Below, in pieces: positions 23,384 to 34,670 of a DNA stretch of 64,000 nt; the first letter of the stretch is position 1, and each line of letters starts with the position of its first letter. Source of the stretch: Ambrosia x helenae (Eukaryota; Streptophyta; Magnoliopsida; Asterales; Asteraceae); assembly GCA_030844895.1 (NCBI GenBank), contig CM061226.1, positions 45,082,238 through 45,146,237 of the forward strand, in the 5' to 3' direction. The position numbers and the translations under genes are program-made. The notes under the pieces are model-generated. The model saw nothing but the letters and a program-made list of their open reading frames with translations, did no database searches and was not told the origin of the DNA.

Positions 23384-24416
23384 ATTTGGGGAAGAAGATG
23401 AAGTTTCACACAAAGTTAAATAAATTTTAATCTGAAACATTTCAACATAATAGCTTGTAGTGGAAGTGGTTGTGTGTGTGGGGTTCTACACTACAGACTC
23501 GGGTTCGAACCCTTGCACCACCATTTTCCTTTCTTTTTATTTTTTTTCAGCATTTATTTCTTTATTTCCATTTATTTGATTATTTATTATAGATATAAAT
23601 TACATTTATATCTTAAAATATTCATAATAAATCCATCTTTTGTCCAAAAATTATAAAAATTTAGGTGTGGCATCTTGACACCCTAAAGAAAATTATTACA
23701 TTTTTATTTTCTGGAAAATGTTTAATTTTTATATTTTTATTGAATTGTATTGTTTTAATCATATTTAATTGATTAAAAATTCATTTTTAATGATTTTAAT
23801 CTCAAACTTTTTAAGAAATTATTTCTCAACATTTTGAACTGAAATAAAAATTATTAGTCCAGAAAACACTTATTTTTATTAATTTTCCTATTTTTAATCA
23901 TTTAAACATGATTTAATCTCATTAAATCAGTTTTAAATATAAATAAGTTTATAGAAGTTATGGGAAAATTATTTCAATTTGTTTACATCAAAAAGCATCC
24001 ATTTTCTATAAAAATAACATTTTTGAATCATGTCTGGTATTATTAGTCTTATTTACGTTTAAATAGACATAATTAGACGTTTATTTATTTATCTTATTTA
24101 GACATCCATTTTACTTTTCCTACAAAATAGAATACATTCTTATGATTGAGAGTATTTATTATCATTGTTGGATCTTTGTGTAACTCATAATTATTTATTT
24201 CAATATTGATGATTATTGTATTTATTTACAATAATTAGTTAAAGTAATTAACAAAATTATTTTGTCTTAATTATTTAAAACCATTTTGAACTAAATATTC
24301 ATTTGATAATAATTATATTACGTAAACCACATTTACAAACTTTGATATATTATTTTTGACATACAACTTTTACATTAATTCGATTTATCATAAAAAAAAA
24401 CTCTAATTCCCCAAAT
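23384..24416. repeat. Inverted-repeat-bracketed block in LARD1 5' LTR
   Basis: ATTTGGGGAA (23384-23393) and its complement TTCCCCAAAT (24407-24416) bracket the tRNA-like unit and about 0.9 kb of AT-rich DNA. Imperfect similarity extends outward (AGGGTT and TTAGT against ACTTAG and AACCCT). Copy at 28527-29559. Confidence 0.75.
23458..23523 (+). other. tRNA-like unit in the LARD1 5' LTR
   Basis: A box A-like start (TAGTGGAAGTGGTTG), a box B core (GGGTTCGAACC) and an end in CACCACCA, followed by T runs. It resembles a Ser/Leu-type tRNA but with imperfect stems, so a working tRNA is unlikely. It lies about 75 nt inside an inverted-repeat arm and about 350 bp downstream of the TATA box in the unnested LTR. 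Copy at 28601-28666. Confidence 0.65.
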
Positions 24417-25220
24417 CGACTTAGCAAACCCTAATGCCTTAGACCCTAGATACCTTAGACTTTTTAGACATTTCCTTATTAGTACTCTCATACATTATAG
24501 GTTGGATTCTTCGGAATTCCATTACTTACCTCACGACCGCTTAAGTTGGATCTTAATCGTTTTCGCAAACTGTGAGTATATCTTTCCCCTTTTTACTGTT
24601 TTACATTTTGGGGTGACTCATGTACTTACAATCAAGTTTCTATTTCTTTTACTAAATGCAATTCTCATGTGTGTTTGCTTTATGTTAATTTGTGTGTCTA
24701 TGACTTGTCAAAATCATTAACCTTTGAGGGCCTGGCATTTCAATGAATAGTACTATGGTATATACCCTTGTGACTCTGTTGAGAGTCCTTGTCATTGCTA
24801 TGTATTACATTACTACTAGCGCATACTATATATATCTGCTTTTCTTTACATAGGGTTGATTTTGAACGGATATTACTTATTACATAATTGCAAATGGTAC
24901 CGCACATGAATTGCTAAACACTTTTCCTATTACTTTTATCCAAACAGGGTATGCTCACCAATACATTTTGTATTGACCAAAACGTTTTCGTACATGTTTC
25001 AGGTTGTTTTGAGATGCATCCTTTAAGCTTTCGGATTTATATTTAGATTTTGATTCATTGTATTACAATTTAGTTGGCAGTTAGAATCGTTGTATTTCAT
25101 TTCAATGTAATAAATTATTAAATCAATGTATTCAAATTTACACTTTAGTCCATGAGCTATTGAACAATCGTCACTACGTGACACCTCGATGTTTCCGCCA
25201 TCGGTTGGGGTGTTACAGAT

Positions 25221-25233
25221 TGGTATCAGAGCC
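25221..25233 (+). promoter_or_regulatory. Primer-binding site of LARD1
   Basis: TGGTATCAGAGCC, three bases after the LTR end, complementary to initiator Met tRNA. Confidence 0.93.
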
Positions 25234-25429
25234 ATGGTTATAGGGAATTAGGTTATTAGAATGCCTTATAGCCTAGACTATAACTAAGCTTACTTTCACG
25301 AGTCCTCTCGTTTATATTTCTCTTACTTCTTATATTTTCTTTCAAGATATTTTCGTTATGATTATTTTTCGTTATTCTTTCGACATTTTGCTTGGCAAAG
25401 AAGACGCTCGTATTTCACAAACGAAACAA

Positions 25430-25680
25430 AATCATCAAGTTAGGAGTGGTATCCATACCTTGGTGATTAGTTTCACTCTTTTATATGTTAATTATCTTAG
25501 GAATATATCTTTGAGATAGGAGTGACATCCACACCTCAAAGAGTGATTCCTTCAAAAAGAAACTTAACCACTATGCTGGGAGTGATATCCTTAACTTAGT
25601 GATTGGTTTCATTCCACAATCGTTTTCAATTTTGAAATACATCTTTGAGTTAGGAGTGAAATCCACATCTCAAGGATCTA
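25430..25680 (+). repeat. Four diverged hairpin repeats in the LARD1 leader
   Basis: Each unit has an apical GGAGTGNNATCC (near 25443, 25519, 25579 and 25653) enclosed by its own complementary arms. Clear examples are CTTTGAG/CTCAAAG in the second and CTTTGAG/CTCAAGG in the fourth. Arm sequences differ between units but stay paired. Location is about 220 nt after the primer site. Confidence 0.7.
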
Positions 25681-27607
25681 TTTCTACATCTCGTTAATTA
25701 TGAATTTTCTTAAATGTTGGTAATCTATTACGTACTTTAATCTTATCATTCACGTCATTTTAAATCTTGGTCTTTTAAAACACATTCGATTTACACATAC
25801 TTCATGAAATGGTTTCATTTTGCATTTTACAAACTGGTATTGCATATTTTAAAGACCAAATGTAAATCTTTTGTTTTCATATGAGGAATCCAATATATAT
25901 TTTCGGGGGAAATTTGCAACTAATAATAGGTCTTATAACACTTTTCGAACTCGACTTCTCGTAAACACATGAAAATATGAAGATTTTTCAAATGAACCTG
26001 TTTTTGAACCTAAAACACACTTTGATTACTAAAAAGTTATCCTCATGCATTATTACTATTCTTTCAACTATATCACAAAGTTCGAGTAAAACTACATTTA
26101 GTTTTATAAACGATAATTTACCTTTTACACTTATACTCTTTCAGTTACAAAACCTTTGGTTTAACAAAACAATGGACATATCTTTTTATCAGAATGTTGT
26201 TAAATGCCTTTTATAATATAACGCATATATGTAAAATTACTGGATTTTAACTCACATGCCAGTAGGCTATACACCTGTTTCGTGCACATTCATTTGCCGT
26301 AAATTTCATTATTCTATTCTTTTACCATTTTATTCATAGTTATTTCTAACACGTTATTTGTGATTATTTTCACATTGCCTATTTGCATTAATTCAATACT
26401 TTCATTTTGTGCAATTGTGCGATTTACTTGATTTATGTTATACCATTCTTTCAGTCGGAATTTTATGCTATACTTATATACTTACATGAACACATATTTG
26501 GTATGCATATTTTCTTTCCTGTTTTGAGCAAAACCCTGTTATACTTTACATTATTTTGTTCATCATCATGCCCAACGAACATACTAGTTGATAACTCGTA
26601 TGAGATCTAAGCCGGTGCCCACGTACGACTCGGATTAGAGTATTTCTTCAATCTGAGGGGAACGGTGTAAACCTCAGGGTCTATCAATATGAGTGTTTAG
26701 AGTCAACGATGTGAACAAAAGTTACCGGTTAAGGGTGAACCCGAAAGGGAAGAACCTCTAACCATGTCTATTACTTACACGTTATTCTCATTACGGTTAA
26801 AGGGAAAACCCGAAAGGGAAGGACCTCTAACCATGACATGATTAAACATTATTTCATTGCAGTGGCTATTACATAGTGGTTGCACACATTTATTTCATGT
26901 TAGGGTTATGGAAAAACATAACACCCTAGTGTAAGGTAAATCGATGATTACGGTCCGGAACGCAATCATGGGCTTACAGGTACATGAGGGTGGTGTGTGA
27001 TTCTACTTAGGCTGTTGGTAGTCAATTAGTACGAATCCAAAGTATCGGGAGTGTGGTGGGTCAGCTGCGGTACACCCTATATATAAGCACAAACGATACT
27101 GCGGGAGTGGACTAGGAGTCTGACCAAGAACCTATCCATTACTTTATACTTATCTCTTCATTAGAACAGTGGGCTAATAGCTAGCATTTTCGATAGGAAC
27201 GTTCTTACGTGAGCTTCATTCGCCTTCCTAGAGTCTTTCTCTTGACCACCCACACAGAAAACACAAATCTGGTATACCCTTACACGCTTTGTTAGTTGAA
27301 ATCTTGTTACGTACCTTAATAAAGTTCATTTAGGAACCTTTCTAAAGTAGGGGAGACTGCTTCATTAGTACCTCTGCCCCTCACCCGTTACACATTCCCA
27401 AAACTTTTCTCATTTAAACTCTCAATTTCTTAATCTCGGGTTAACTGTCAAAGATTTTTGAAACTTATACTTTGGATATTAGACAACGATTTTAAATTGT
27501 GTCAAATCGTAAAAGATTAAATTTTCTTTTAAAAACATAGTTGACTTTTACAACGCCTTTTGTTATACAGTAACCTCCACTTGAAATAAATTTCGAGACG
27601 AAATTTT

Positions 27608-27623
27608 CTAAAGTAGGGGAGAC
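27608..27623 (+). promoter_or_regulatory. Polypurine tract of LARD1
   Basis: CTAAAGTAGGGGAGAC abuts the 3' LTR start at 27624. A similar tract (TCTAAAGTAGGGGAGACTG) occurs 266 bp upstream, at about 27341. Confidence 0.85.
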
Positions 27624-28526
27624 TGTGACATCCGTCACCTTCGTCTTTTATCTAATTGACAATAATAATCCTTTAAATATTCCATTTTAGTCCCTAAAAG
27701 TTTCGACGTTTTCAAAATTTAATTCTAAAGCGAATTAAAAATTTTATCAGTTATATTTATAAGTTAATTTGGGGTATAAGTTTTAATCAAATGCGTAAGT
27801 GAAACGTATTCGTAAAAGATTTTATAAAAAAATTTAGTTTTATAAAACTTTAAAAACATTTTGGTTAAATTACATTAACTTGGTTAGTATCTTATAAGGG
27901 GAAAAACTAACTAAATAATAAAGAAACTAACTAGGTTTAAGATTGAGGGACCATTCTTGCCAAAAGCCAAAACTTTAAAAAAAAAAAAAAAAAAAACACT
28001 TCTTCCTGTCCCTTCTCGTAATTCCGGCGAAAGGACTCTCGCCGCCGGCGAGAGTTTCCGGCCAAGTCCAAACCGTGCCTTGTTGCACCATATCGTGATT
28101 AAATGATTTCCGAATGTTTCTTTTCAGTTTAGCAATCACATTAAAGGAAATAACAAGCTTAAAACCTGTCATAACTACATTTAATCGGGTTTTTTTTTGT
28201 AACCGTCGGAATTTTTTAAGAAGCTTGAAACGCTTATAATTTTCTCAAAATCTTATAAATTGACCATTGCAATTCGTTCCCCAACCCTTGAACAACATAG
28301 AACCACGACAAAGATGCTATAATCTGAACTAGAAGGCCACTCATTCTCGGCTTCAAGACCCAAAACTATTGCTTCGTTTTTATCGCTATACATATTGTAA
28401 GTCCGTGCTTATAGTGCCGTTTCGTTTAGTTTTGCATTGTGAACGAAAGCCCCTTATTACAGAACTCGGATCATACCTTATTCGGGTTATTAAAAAAACC
28501 TAGGGTTAGGGTTCTTGGCTTAGTTA

Positions 28527-29559
28527 ATTTGGGGAAGAAGATGAAGTTTCACACAAAGTTAAATAAATTTTAATCTGAAACATTTCAACATAATAGCTTG
28601 TAGTGGAAGTGGTTGTGTGTGTGGGGTTCTACACTACAGACTCGGGTTCGAACCCTTGCACCACCATTTTCCTTTCTTTTTATTTTTTTTCAGCATTTAT
28701 TTCTTTATTTCCATTTATTTGATTATTTATTATAGATATAAATTACATTTATATCTTAAAATATTCATAATAAATCCATCTTTTGTCCAAAAATTATAAA
28801 AATTTAGGTGTGGCATCTTGACACCCTAAAGAAAATTATTACATTTTTATTTTCTGGAAAATGTTTAATTTTTATATTTTTATTGAATTAAATTGTTTTA
28901 ATCATATTTAATTGATTAAAAATTCATTTTTAATGATTTTAATCTCAAACTTTTTAAGAAATTATTTCTCAACATTTTGAACTGAAATAAAAATTATTAG
29001 TCCAGAAAACACTTATTTTTATTAATTTTCCTATTTTTAATCATTTAAACATGATTTAATCTCATTAAATCAGTTTTAAATATAAATAAGTTTATAGAAG
29101 TTATGGGAAAATTATTTCAATTTGTTTACATCAAAAAGCATCCATTTTCTATAAAAATAACATTTTTGAATCATGTCTGGTATTATTAGTCTTATTTACG
29201 TTTAAATAGACATAATTAGACGTTTATTTATTTATCTTATTTAGACATCCATTTTACTTTTCCTACAAAATAGAATACATTCTTATGATTGAGAGTATTT
29301 ATTATCATTGTTGGATCTTTGTGTAACTCATAATTATTTATTTCAATATTGATGATTATTGTATTTATTTACAATAATTAGTTAAAGTAATTAACAAAAT
29401 TATTTTGTCTTAATTATTTAAAACCATTTTGAACTAAATATTCATTTGATAATAATTATATTACGTAAACCACATTTACAAACTTTGATATATTATTTTT
29501 GACATACAACTTTTACATTAATTCGATTTATCATAAAAAAAAACTCTAATTCCCCAAAT
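28527..29559. repeat. Inverted-repeat-bracketed block in LARD1 3' LTR
   Basis: Arms at 28527-28536 and 29550-29559, the same arrangement as in the 5' LTR but without the nested mini-element. Confidence 0.75.
28601..28666 (+). other. tRNA-like unit in the LARD1 3' LTR
   Basis: Same sequence as 23458-23523. Box A/box B organisation with a terminal CCA and T run. Confidence 0.65.
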
Positions 29560-30365
29560 CGACTTAGCAAACCCTAATGCCTTAGACCCTAGATACCTTA
29601 GACTTTTTAGACATTTCCTTATTAGTACTCTCATACATTATAGGTTGGATTCTTCGGAATTCCATTACTTACCTCACGACCGCTTAAGTTGGATCTTAAT
29701 CGTTTTCGCAAACTGTGAGTATATCTTTCCCCTTTTTACTGTTTTACATTTTGGGGTGACTCATGTACTTACAATCAAGTTTCTATTTCTTTTACTAAAT
29801 GCAATTCTCATGTGTGTTTGCTTTATGTTAATTTGTGTGTCTATGACTTGTCAAAATCATTAACCTTTGAGGGCCTGGCATTTCAATGAATAGTACTATG
29901 GTATATACCCTTGTGACTCTGTTGAGAGTCCTTGTCATTGCTATGTATTACATTACTACTAGCGCATACTATATATATCTGCTTTTCTTTACATAGGGTT
30001 GATTTTGAACGGATATTACTTATTACATAATTGCAAATGGTACCGCACATGAATTGCTAAACACTTTTCCTATTACTTTTATCCAAACAGGGTATGCTCA
30101 CCAATACATTTTGTATTGACCAAAACGTTTTCGTACATGTTTCAGGTTGTTTTGAGATGCATCCTTTAAGCTTTCGGATTTATATTTAGATTTTGATTCA
30201 TTGTATTACAATTTAGTTGGCAGTTAGAATCGTTGTATTTCATTTCAATGTAATAAATTATTAAATCAATGTATTCAAATTTACACTTTAGTCCATGAGC
30301 TATTGAACAATCGTCACTACGTGACACCTCGATGTTTCCGCCATCGGTTGGGGTGTTACAGGTCA

Positions 30366-32981
30366 CTACATCGGCACCCTCCACCATCCAGGCTGCGGTT
30401 ACCCTAGCTCAGAGTCTGACCGACGACGCGGTACGCATGGGATCACTGACCCAGAAGGTAACAGTTATCAGTGAGAGTTCCGGGAACAAGCGCAAACGTT
30501 CCGACAACCGGAAGAGCAAGCACTCCTCTCACCGATCACAGGACGCTGTGAATGTTTTTGCTGCTACTGCTATTGAGGAACCCAAACGCAAGTACAGCGG
30601 ACCTCATCCTCACTGCAGCAAATGCAACTACCATCACATAGGTACTTGCGACAGCATTCTGTGCAAGAACTGCAACCGTCGTGGTCATTCTACCGCTAAC
30701 TGCAGGGCCAAAACCGCCAACACTCCTCCTGCCCGAAACGAGTGTTTCGAGTGTGGTGCGACATGATATTTCCGAAAGGACTGTCCCAAGGCCAAGGATC
30801 AAGCCCGTGGCAGAGCGTTTGTGTTAGGAGCTAACGAAGCACGAGATGATCCTAATGTAGTTACGGGTACGTTTCTCCTTAACAATCAATTCGCATAAAT
30901 ACTTTTCGATTCCGGCACAGATTTTAGCTTTGTGTCCACCAACTTTAGGAAATCCCTAGGATTAGAATCTAGTAAGTTGGACACACCATTTACCATAGAG
31001 CTAGCTAACGGTAAATTAATCTCATCCGATGAGATCGTTAAGGATTGTATTTTGGTACTCGACGAAAACGAATTCAGTATCGACTTACTGCCTATCCAAT
31101 TAGGAAGTTTCGATATCGTCATTGGCATGGATTGGTTGTCCAAACATCGTGCAGAGATCGTCTGTCACGAGAAGTTGGTACGAATCCCCTTGTCAAATGG
31201 TGAAACCTTAATGATTCGAGGGAGTCAAGGTTTACCCACTCTTCGTATCATCTCCTGCATTAAGGCCCAAAAATGTTTAAGGAAAGGTTGTGTCGCGTTC
31301 CTCGCACATGTCGTTGAACAAAAAGTTAAAGATTGGAAACTAGTGGACATCCAGTGGTGCAAAATTATCCCCAAGTCTTTCCAGAAGACTTGCCAGGACT
31401 TCCAACACCACGACAAGTCGAGTTTCGCATCGATCTTGTTCCGGGAGCTGCCCCAGTAGCCCGCACTCCGTATCGCTTAGCCCCATCCGAGATGCAGGAA
31501 CTGTCCAATCAACTCCAGGAGTTGCTAGACAAAGGTTTCATTCGTCCGAGTTCTTCCTCGTGGGGAGCACCTATCTTATTCGGAAAGAAGAAAGACGGGA
31601 GTTTCCGCATGTGCATCGACTACCGGGAGCTGAACAAACTGACGATCAAGAACAAGTATCCGTTGCCAAGGATCGACGACCTGTTCGACCAGCTGCAGGG
31701 ATCCAACTACTATTCAAAGATCGATCTACGGTCAGGATATCATCAGCTACGAATCCAGGAGGACGACATCCCAAAAACTGCATTCCGATCTCGTTATGGG
31801 CATTACGATTCCTGGTTATGCCATTCGGATTAAAGAATGCTCCAGCAGTTTTCATGGACCTCATGAATCGTGTCTGCAAACCCTACTTGGACAAATTCAT
31901 CATTGTCTTCATCGACGACATCTTGATCTATTCACGAACTCAAGAGGAGCACGAACAACATCTACGATTAATGTTGGAGTTGCTCAAAAGCGAGAAGTTG
32001 TATGCCAAATTCTTGAAATGTGAGTTTTGGATTCGAGAAGTCCATTTCCTTGGTCACGTGGTGAACGAGAAGGGTATACAAGTTGATCCAACAAAAATCA
32101 AAGCAATCAGGGATTGGGCTGTGCCCAAGACACCAACTGAAGTGCGACAATTTTTGGGATTAGCCGGTTATTACCGACGATTCATCGAGAACTTCTCTAA
32201 GATTGCCCAACCACTAACTGTCTTGACGCAAAAAGACAAGAAGTTCGATTGGGGATCCGACAGGAGAATGTGTTCCAAGTATTGAAGGACTGCCTATGCA
32301 TTGCACCAATTCTTTCCCTTCCCGAAGGCACAGATGACTTCGTAGTTTACTGCGATGCTTCGCATCAAGGTCTTGGATGCGTACTCATGCAAAGGAATAA
32401 GGTCATTGCCTATGCATCCCGACAACTCAAAATTCATGAAAAGAATTACACTACTCATGACCTAGAGTTGGGTGCAGTAATCTTTGCACTTAAGATTTGG
32501 AGGCACTACCTTTACGGTACCAAGTGCACCATCTTCACCGATCATAAGAGCTTACATCACATCTTCAACCAGAAGGAGTTGAACATGCGGCAACGCAGAT
32601 GGGTTGAACTGTTGAATGATTACGATTGTGAGATTAAATACCATCTGGGAAAAGCCAACGTTGTGGCTGACGCAATAAGCCGGAAGGAACGAGTTAAGAC
32701 ACTACGTGTGCGTGCAGTAGGTCTAACCATCCGTACAAATCTCATGACCCGTATTCACGACGCTCAATAAGAAGCTCTAAAGAGTGAAAATCTTAAGAAC
32801 GAGTCACTATTTAAGATGGTTAATCTATTGGAACCAAAATCTGACGGCACAGTGTATTTCGCCAAACCGAATTTGGGTGTCACGTTTCGGTGACTTACGT
32901 AATCTAATCTTGGAGGAAGCTCACAAGTCTAGATACTCTGTACATCCTGGTGCCGACAAGATGTACAAAGACGTAAAGGGT
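30366..32981 (+). pseudogene. Gag C-terminus, protease, RT, RNaseH and start of integrase of element 3
   Basis: Continues gag from 20160. Zinc-knuckle cysteines follow (CSKCNYHHIGTC, CKNCNRRGHSTANC), then a stop at about 30764. The protease has FDSGTDFSF, with a stop shortly before it. RT has YRELNKLTIKNKYPLPR and FIDDILIYS. RNaseH has YCDAS, and the integrase start has HKSRYSVHPGADKMY. Frameshifts fall near 31360, 31803 and 32260, and a stop near 32768. It ends abruptly where the element 2 LTR begins, in the integrase zinc region. Confidence 0.88.
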
Positions 32982-32984
32982 GGG

Positions 32985-33575
32985 TTCAGGGGAAATTAGG
33001 AATGAGGGTTTGTTTATCGGATGTTTTAGCTCGAGAGGGTGGGTTCGATTTATACTAATCAAACGAACACGTAATTTTATAAGTTTTGACCCGTCTTAAC
33101 TCACATACGCGTATAATACATGAATATGGAAAGTTTTTATTGGTTAATTGGCGTGGGGAATATGCAGGGTAGGTCGGTTAATCCTTTCCATAGTTTATTG
33201 TAATCATAAAACGCGGATTGTATGTCGATTTGGAAGGTATAGGACTCGCAGTTGACCTTATAAAGTCAACTGTGCAGAAATAAGGAAAGGTTAAGTTTAT
33301 TTTGTTTGGTAGTCCAACACAACATGGTCTGTAGCTCAGATGGTTAGGACTTGTGGGGTGTTTGGGCCGGCCATGGGCGCGGGTTCGATTCCCGGCCCAT
33401 GCCATTTGTTTTTTTGTAATTATTTTTCCATATTTATATTGTTATAGGTATATAATATGATTATACAAGCCCGAATATGTCACAAAATATTTTTTAAAAC
33501 GTACGGTAATGATAAAATGCAACGTTTTTATTAATCGAAGTCTCAACGTACATAGAAATAATACGAAATGTTACA
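32985..33575 (-). repeat. 3' LTR of element 2 (truncated)
   Basis: Matches 39318-39907, ending ...AAATGTTACA. It joins element 3 integrase at a TTCAGGGG-like word. Includes the plus-strand tRNA-like unit at 33326-33404. Confidence 0.88.
33326..33404 (+). other. tRNA-like unit, antisense in element 2 3' LTR
   Basis: Starts GGTCTGTAGCTCAGATGG, matching a canonical box A (TAGCTCAGNTGG). It has box B GGTTCGATTCC and ends CATGCCA, followed by a T run. Acceptor pairing is only partial, so probably a tRNA relic. Copy at 39659-39737. Confidence 0.7.
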
Positions 33576-33610
33576 GTCTCCCCTACTTTTAAGAACTTCG
33601 TCCCGAAGTT
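33576..33610 (-). promoter_or_regulatory. Polypurine tract and covarying hairpin of element 2
   Basis: The minus strand reads AAAAGTAGGGGAGAC (33576-33590), abutting the 3' LTR. Just upstream is the hairpin AACTTCG-GGA-CGAAGTT (33594-33610), which lies inside the last codons of pol. Confidence 0.8.
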
Positions 33611-34608
33611 GGACCTGGAGAGTCTGCTGGGAAAAGGTGTGGGTATTTAGACTTCATCTGGTCCTTGCGTTCCCAAGTGAACTCTGGACCTCGTTTAGAT
33701 TCCCAACGAACCTTGACGATCGGGATGCGACTGCGCTTGAGTTTCTTGACTCCAGTGTCCATGATCTCAACAGGTTTCTCAATAATGTGCATAGTTTCAT
33801 CGATTTGCACATCTTCAAGAGGGACATGGAGGTTCTCATCTGCTAAGCATTTCTTGAGATTCGAAACATGGAAAGTTGGGTGGACATTGCTTAGCTCTGG
33901 TGGAAGATCAAGTTTGTAAGCCACTTTTCCAATCCTGTCAAGCACTTTGAATGGGCCTACGTATCGAGGAGCTAGCTTTCCCTTTCTACCGAAGCGAATT
34001 ACTCCCTTCCAAGGAGACACCTTAAGAAGTACAAGGTCTCCGACTTGAAATTCCAAGGGCTTTTGACGTTTATCAGCGTAACTCTTTTGTCGACTTCTAG
34101 CTTTGAGAAGATTGTCCTGGATGAGTTGGATTTTATCTGTGGTTTCCTGGATCAGTTCAGGTCCAGTGATCTGGGCTTCACCAACCTCAGTCCAACAGAC
34201 AGGTGAACGACACTTACGGCCATAAAGTGTCTCGAAAGGAGCCATGTTAATGCTGGCATGATAACTGTTGTTGTATGAAAACTCAACCAAGGGAAGATGA
34301 GAATCCCATGTACCACCGAAATCAATGACACATGCCCTGAGCATATCCTCAAGTGTCTTGATGGTCCGTTCAGTCTGACCATCTGTTTGAGGGTGATAAG
34401 CAGTACTCAGGTTTAGCTTGGTACCCAAAGCGTCTTGTAAAGAATCCCAAAAGTGAGAGGTGAAACGACCATCATGATCAGAGATAATGTCCAAAGGTAT
34501 ACCATGTCGACATACGATTTCACTTACGTACATCTTTGCCAACCTTTCCACATAATATTTCTCACGAATTGGTAATAAGTGGGCTGACTTGGTTAAACGA
34601 TTACCCAA
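33589..34608 (-). pseudogene. Integrase core and chromodomain of element 2
   Basis: The open frame begins within the integrase catalytic core. Its first ATG-like codon is TTG, so this is not a true start. It holds the second and third catalytic residues (IISDHDGRF and YHPQTDGQTERT) and ends in a chromodomain-like segment with GPEFTWERKDQ and YPHLFP. The stop (33589-33591) overlaps the polypurine tract. A 7-nt deletion near 34604 and two stops just upstream separate it from the rest of pol. Confidence 0.85.
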
Positions 34609-34670
34609 ATGCTGTCTTAACCTTTGGGTGTACGAGGGAGTTTAGTGATGAAGTCCATTGCTATGCTCTC

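Larger units (their letters stand above)
20161..25217 (+). repeat. 5' LTR of LARD1, split by a mini-element
   Basis: Starts TGTGACATCCGTCACC and ends GGGGTGTTACA. It is interrupted at 21063-23381 by the copia-type element plus one TSD copy. Without that it is 2738 bp. TATAAAT lies at 20792-20798, the tRNA-like unit at 23458-23523, and the inverted-repeat-bracketed AT-rich block at 23384-24416. Confidence 0.92.
25218..27623 (+). other. Non-coding internal domain of LARD1
   Basis: 2.4 kb between primer site and polypurine tract, closely similar to LARD2 58407-60828. Contents: four GGAGTGNNATCC hairpins (25430-25680), and two copies of a block with ACCCGAAAGGGAAG and ACCTCTAACCATG (about 26724-26838). 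It also has an upstream polypurine-like tract (27343-27356) and a hairpin AATTTCG-AGA-CGAAATT (27589-27605). No retrotransposon protein in any frame. Confidence 0.8.
20161..30360 (+). mobile_element. LARD1: non-coding LTR retrotransposon in element 3 gag
   Basis: Two 2.74-kb LTRs (20161-25217 after removing a nested element; 27624-30360), a Met-tRNA primer site (25221-25233), a 2406-bp internal region without any gag or pol, and a polypurine tract at 27608-27623. The LTRs differ by only a few bases, so insertion was recent. With no coding capacity it must have used proteins supplied in trans. It is the same family as LARD2. The polypurine tract and LTR architecture match element 2. Confidence 0.92.
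27624..30360 (+). repeat. 3' LTR of LARD1 (2737 bp)
   Basis: The intact copy, showing the empty site of the mini-element (CTTAGTTAATTTGG at about 28519). TATAAAT at 28254-28260. Followed by the TSD GGTCA. Confidence 0.95.

Noticed and set aside
25977..26216. A small protein shared by LARD1 and LARD2 (59153-59407)
   Set aside because: The similarity follows overall DNA similarity. Poly-lysine from an A run and unshared indels suggest no coding constraint.
33326..33404. A functional nuclear tRNA gene
   Set aside because: Box A and B are good, but acceptor pairing is poor and the unit is part of an LTR present twice. Kept as tRNA-like.
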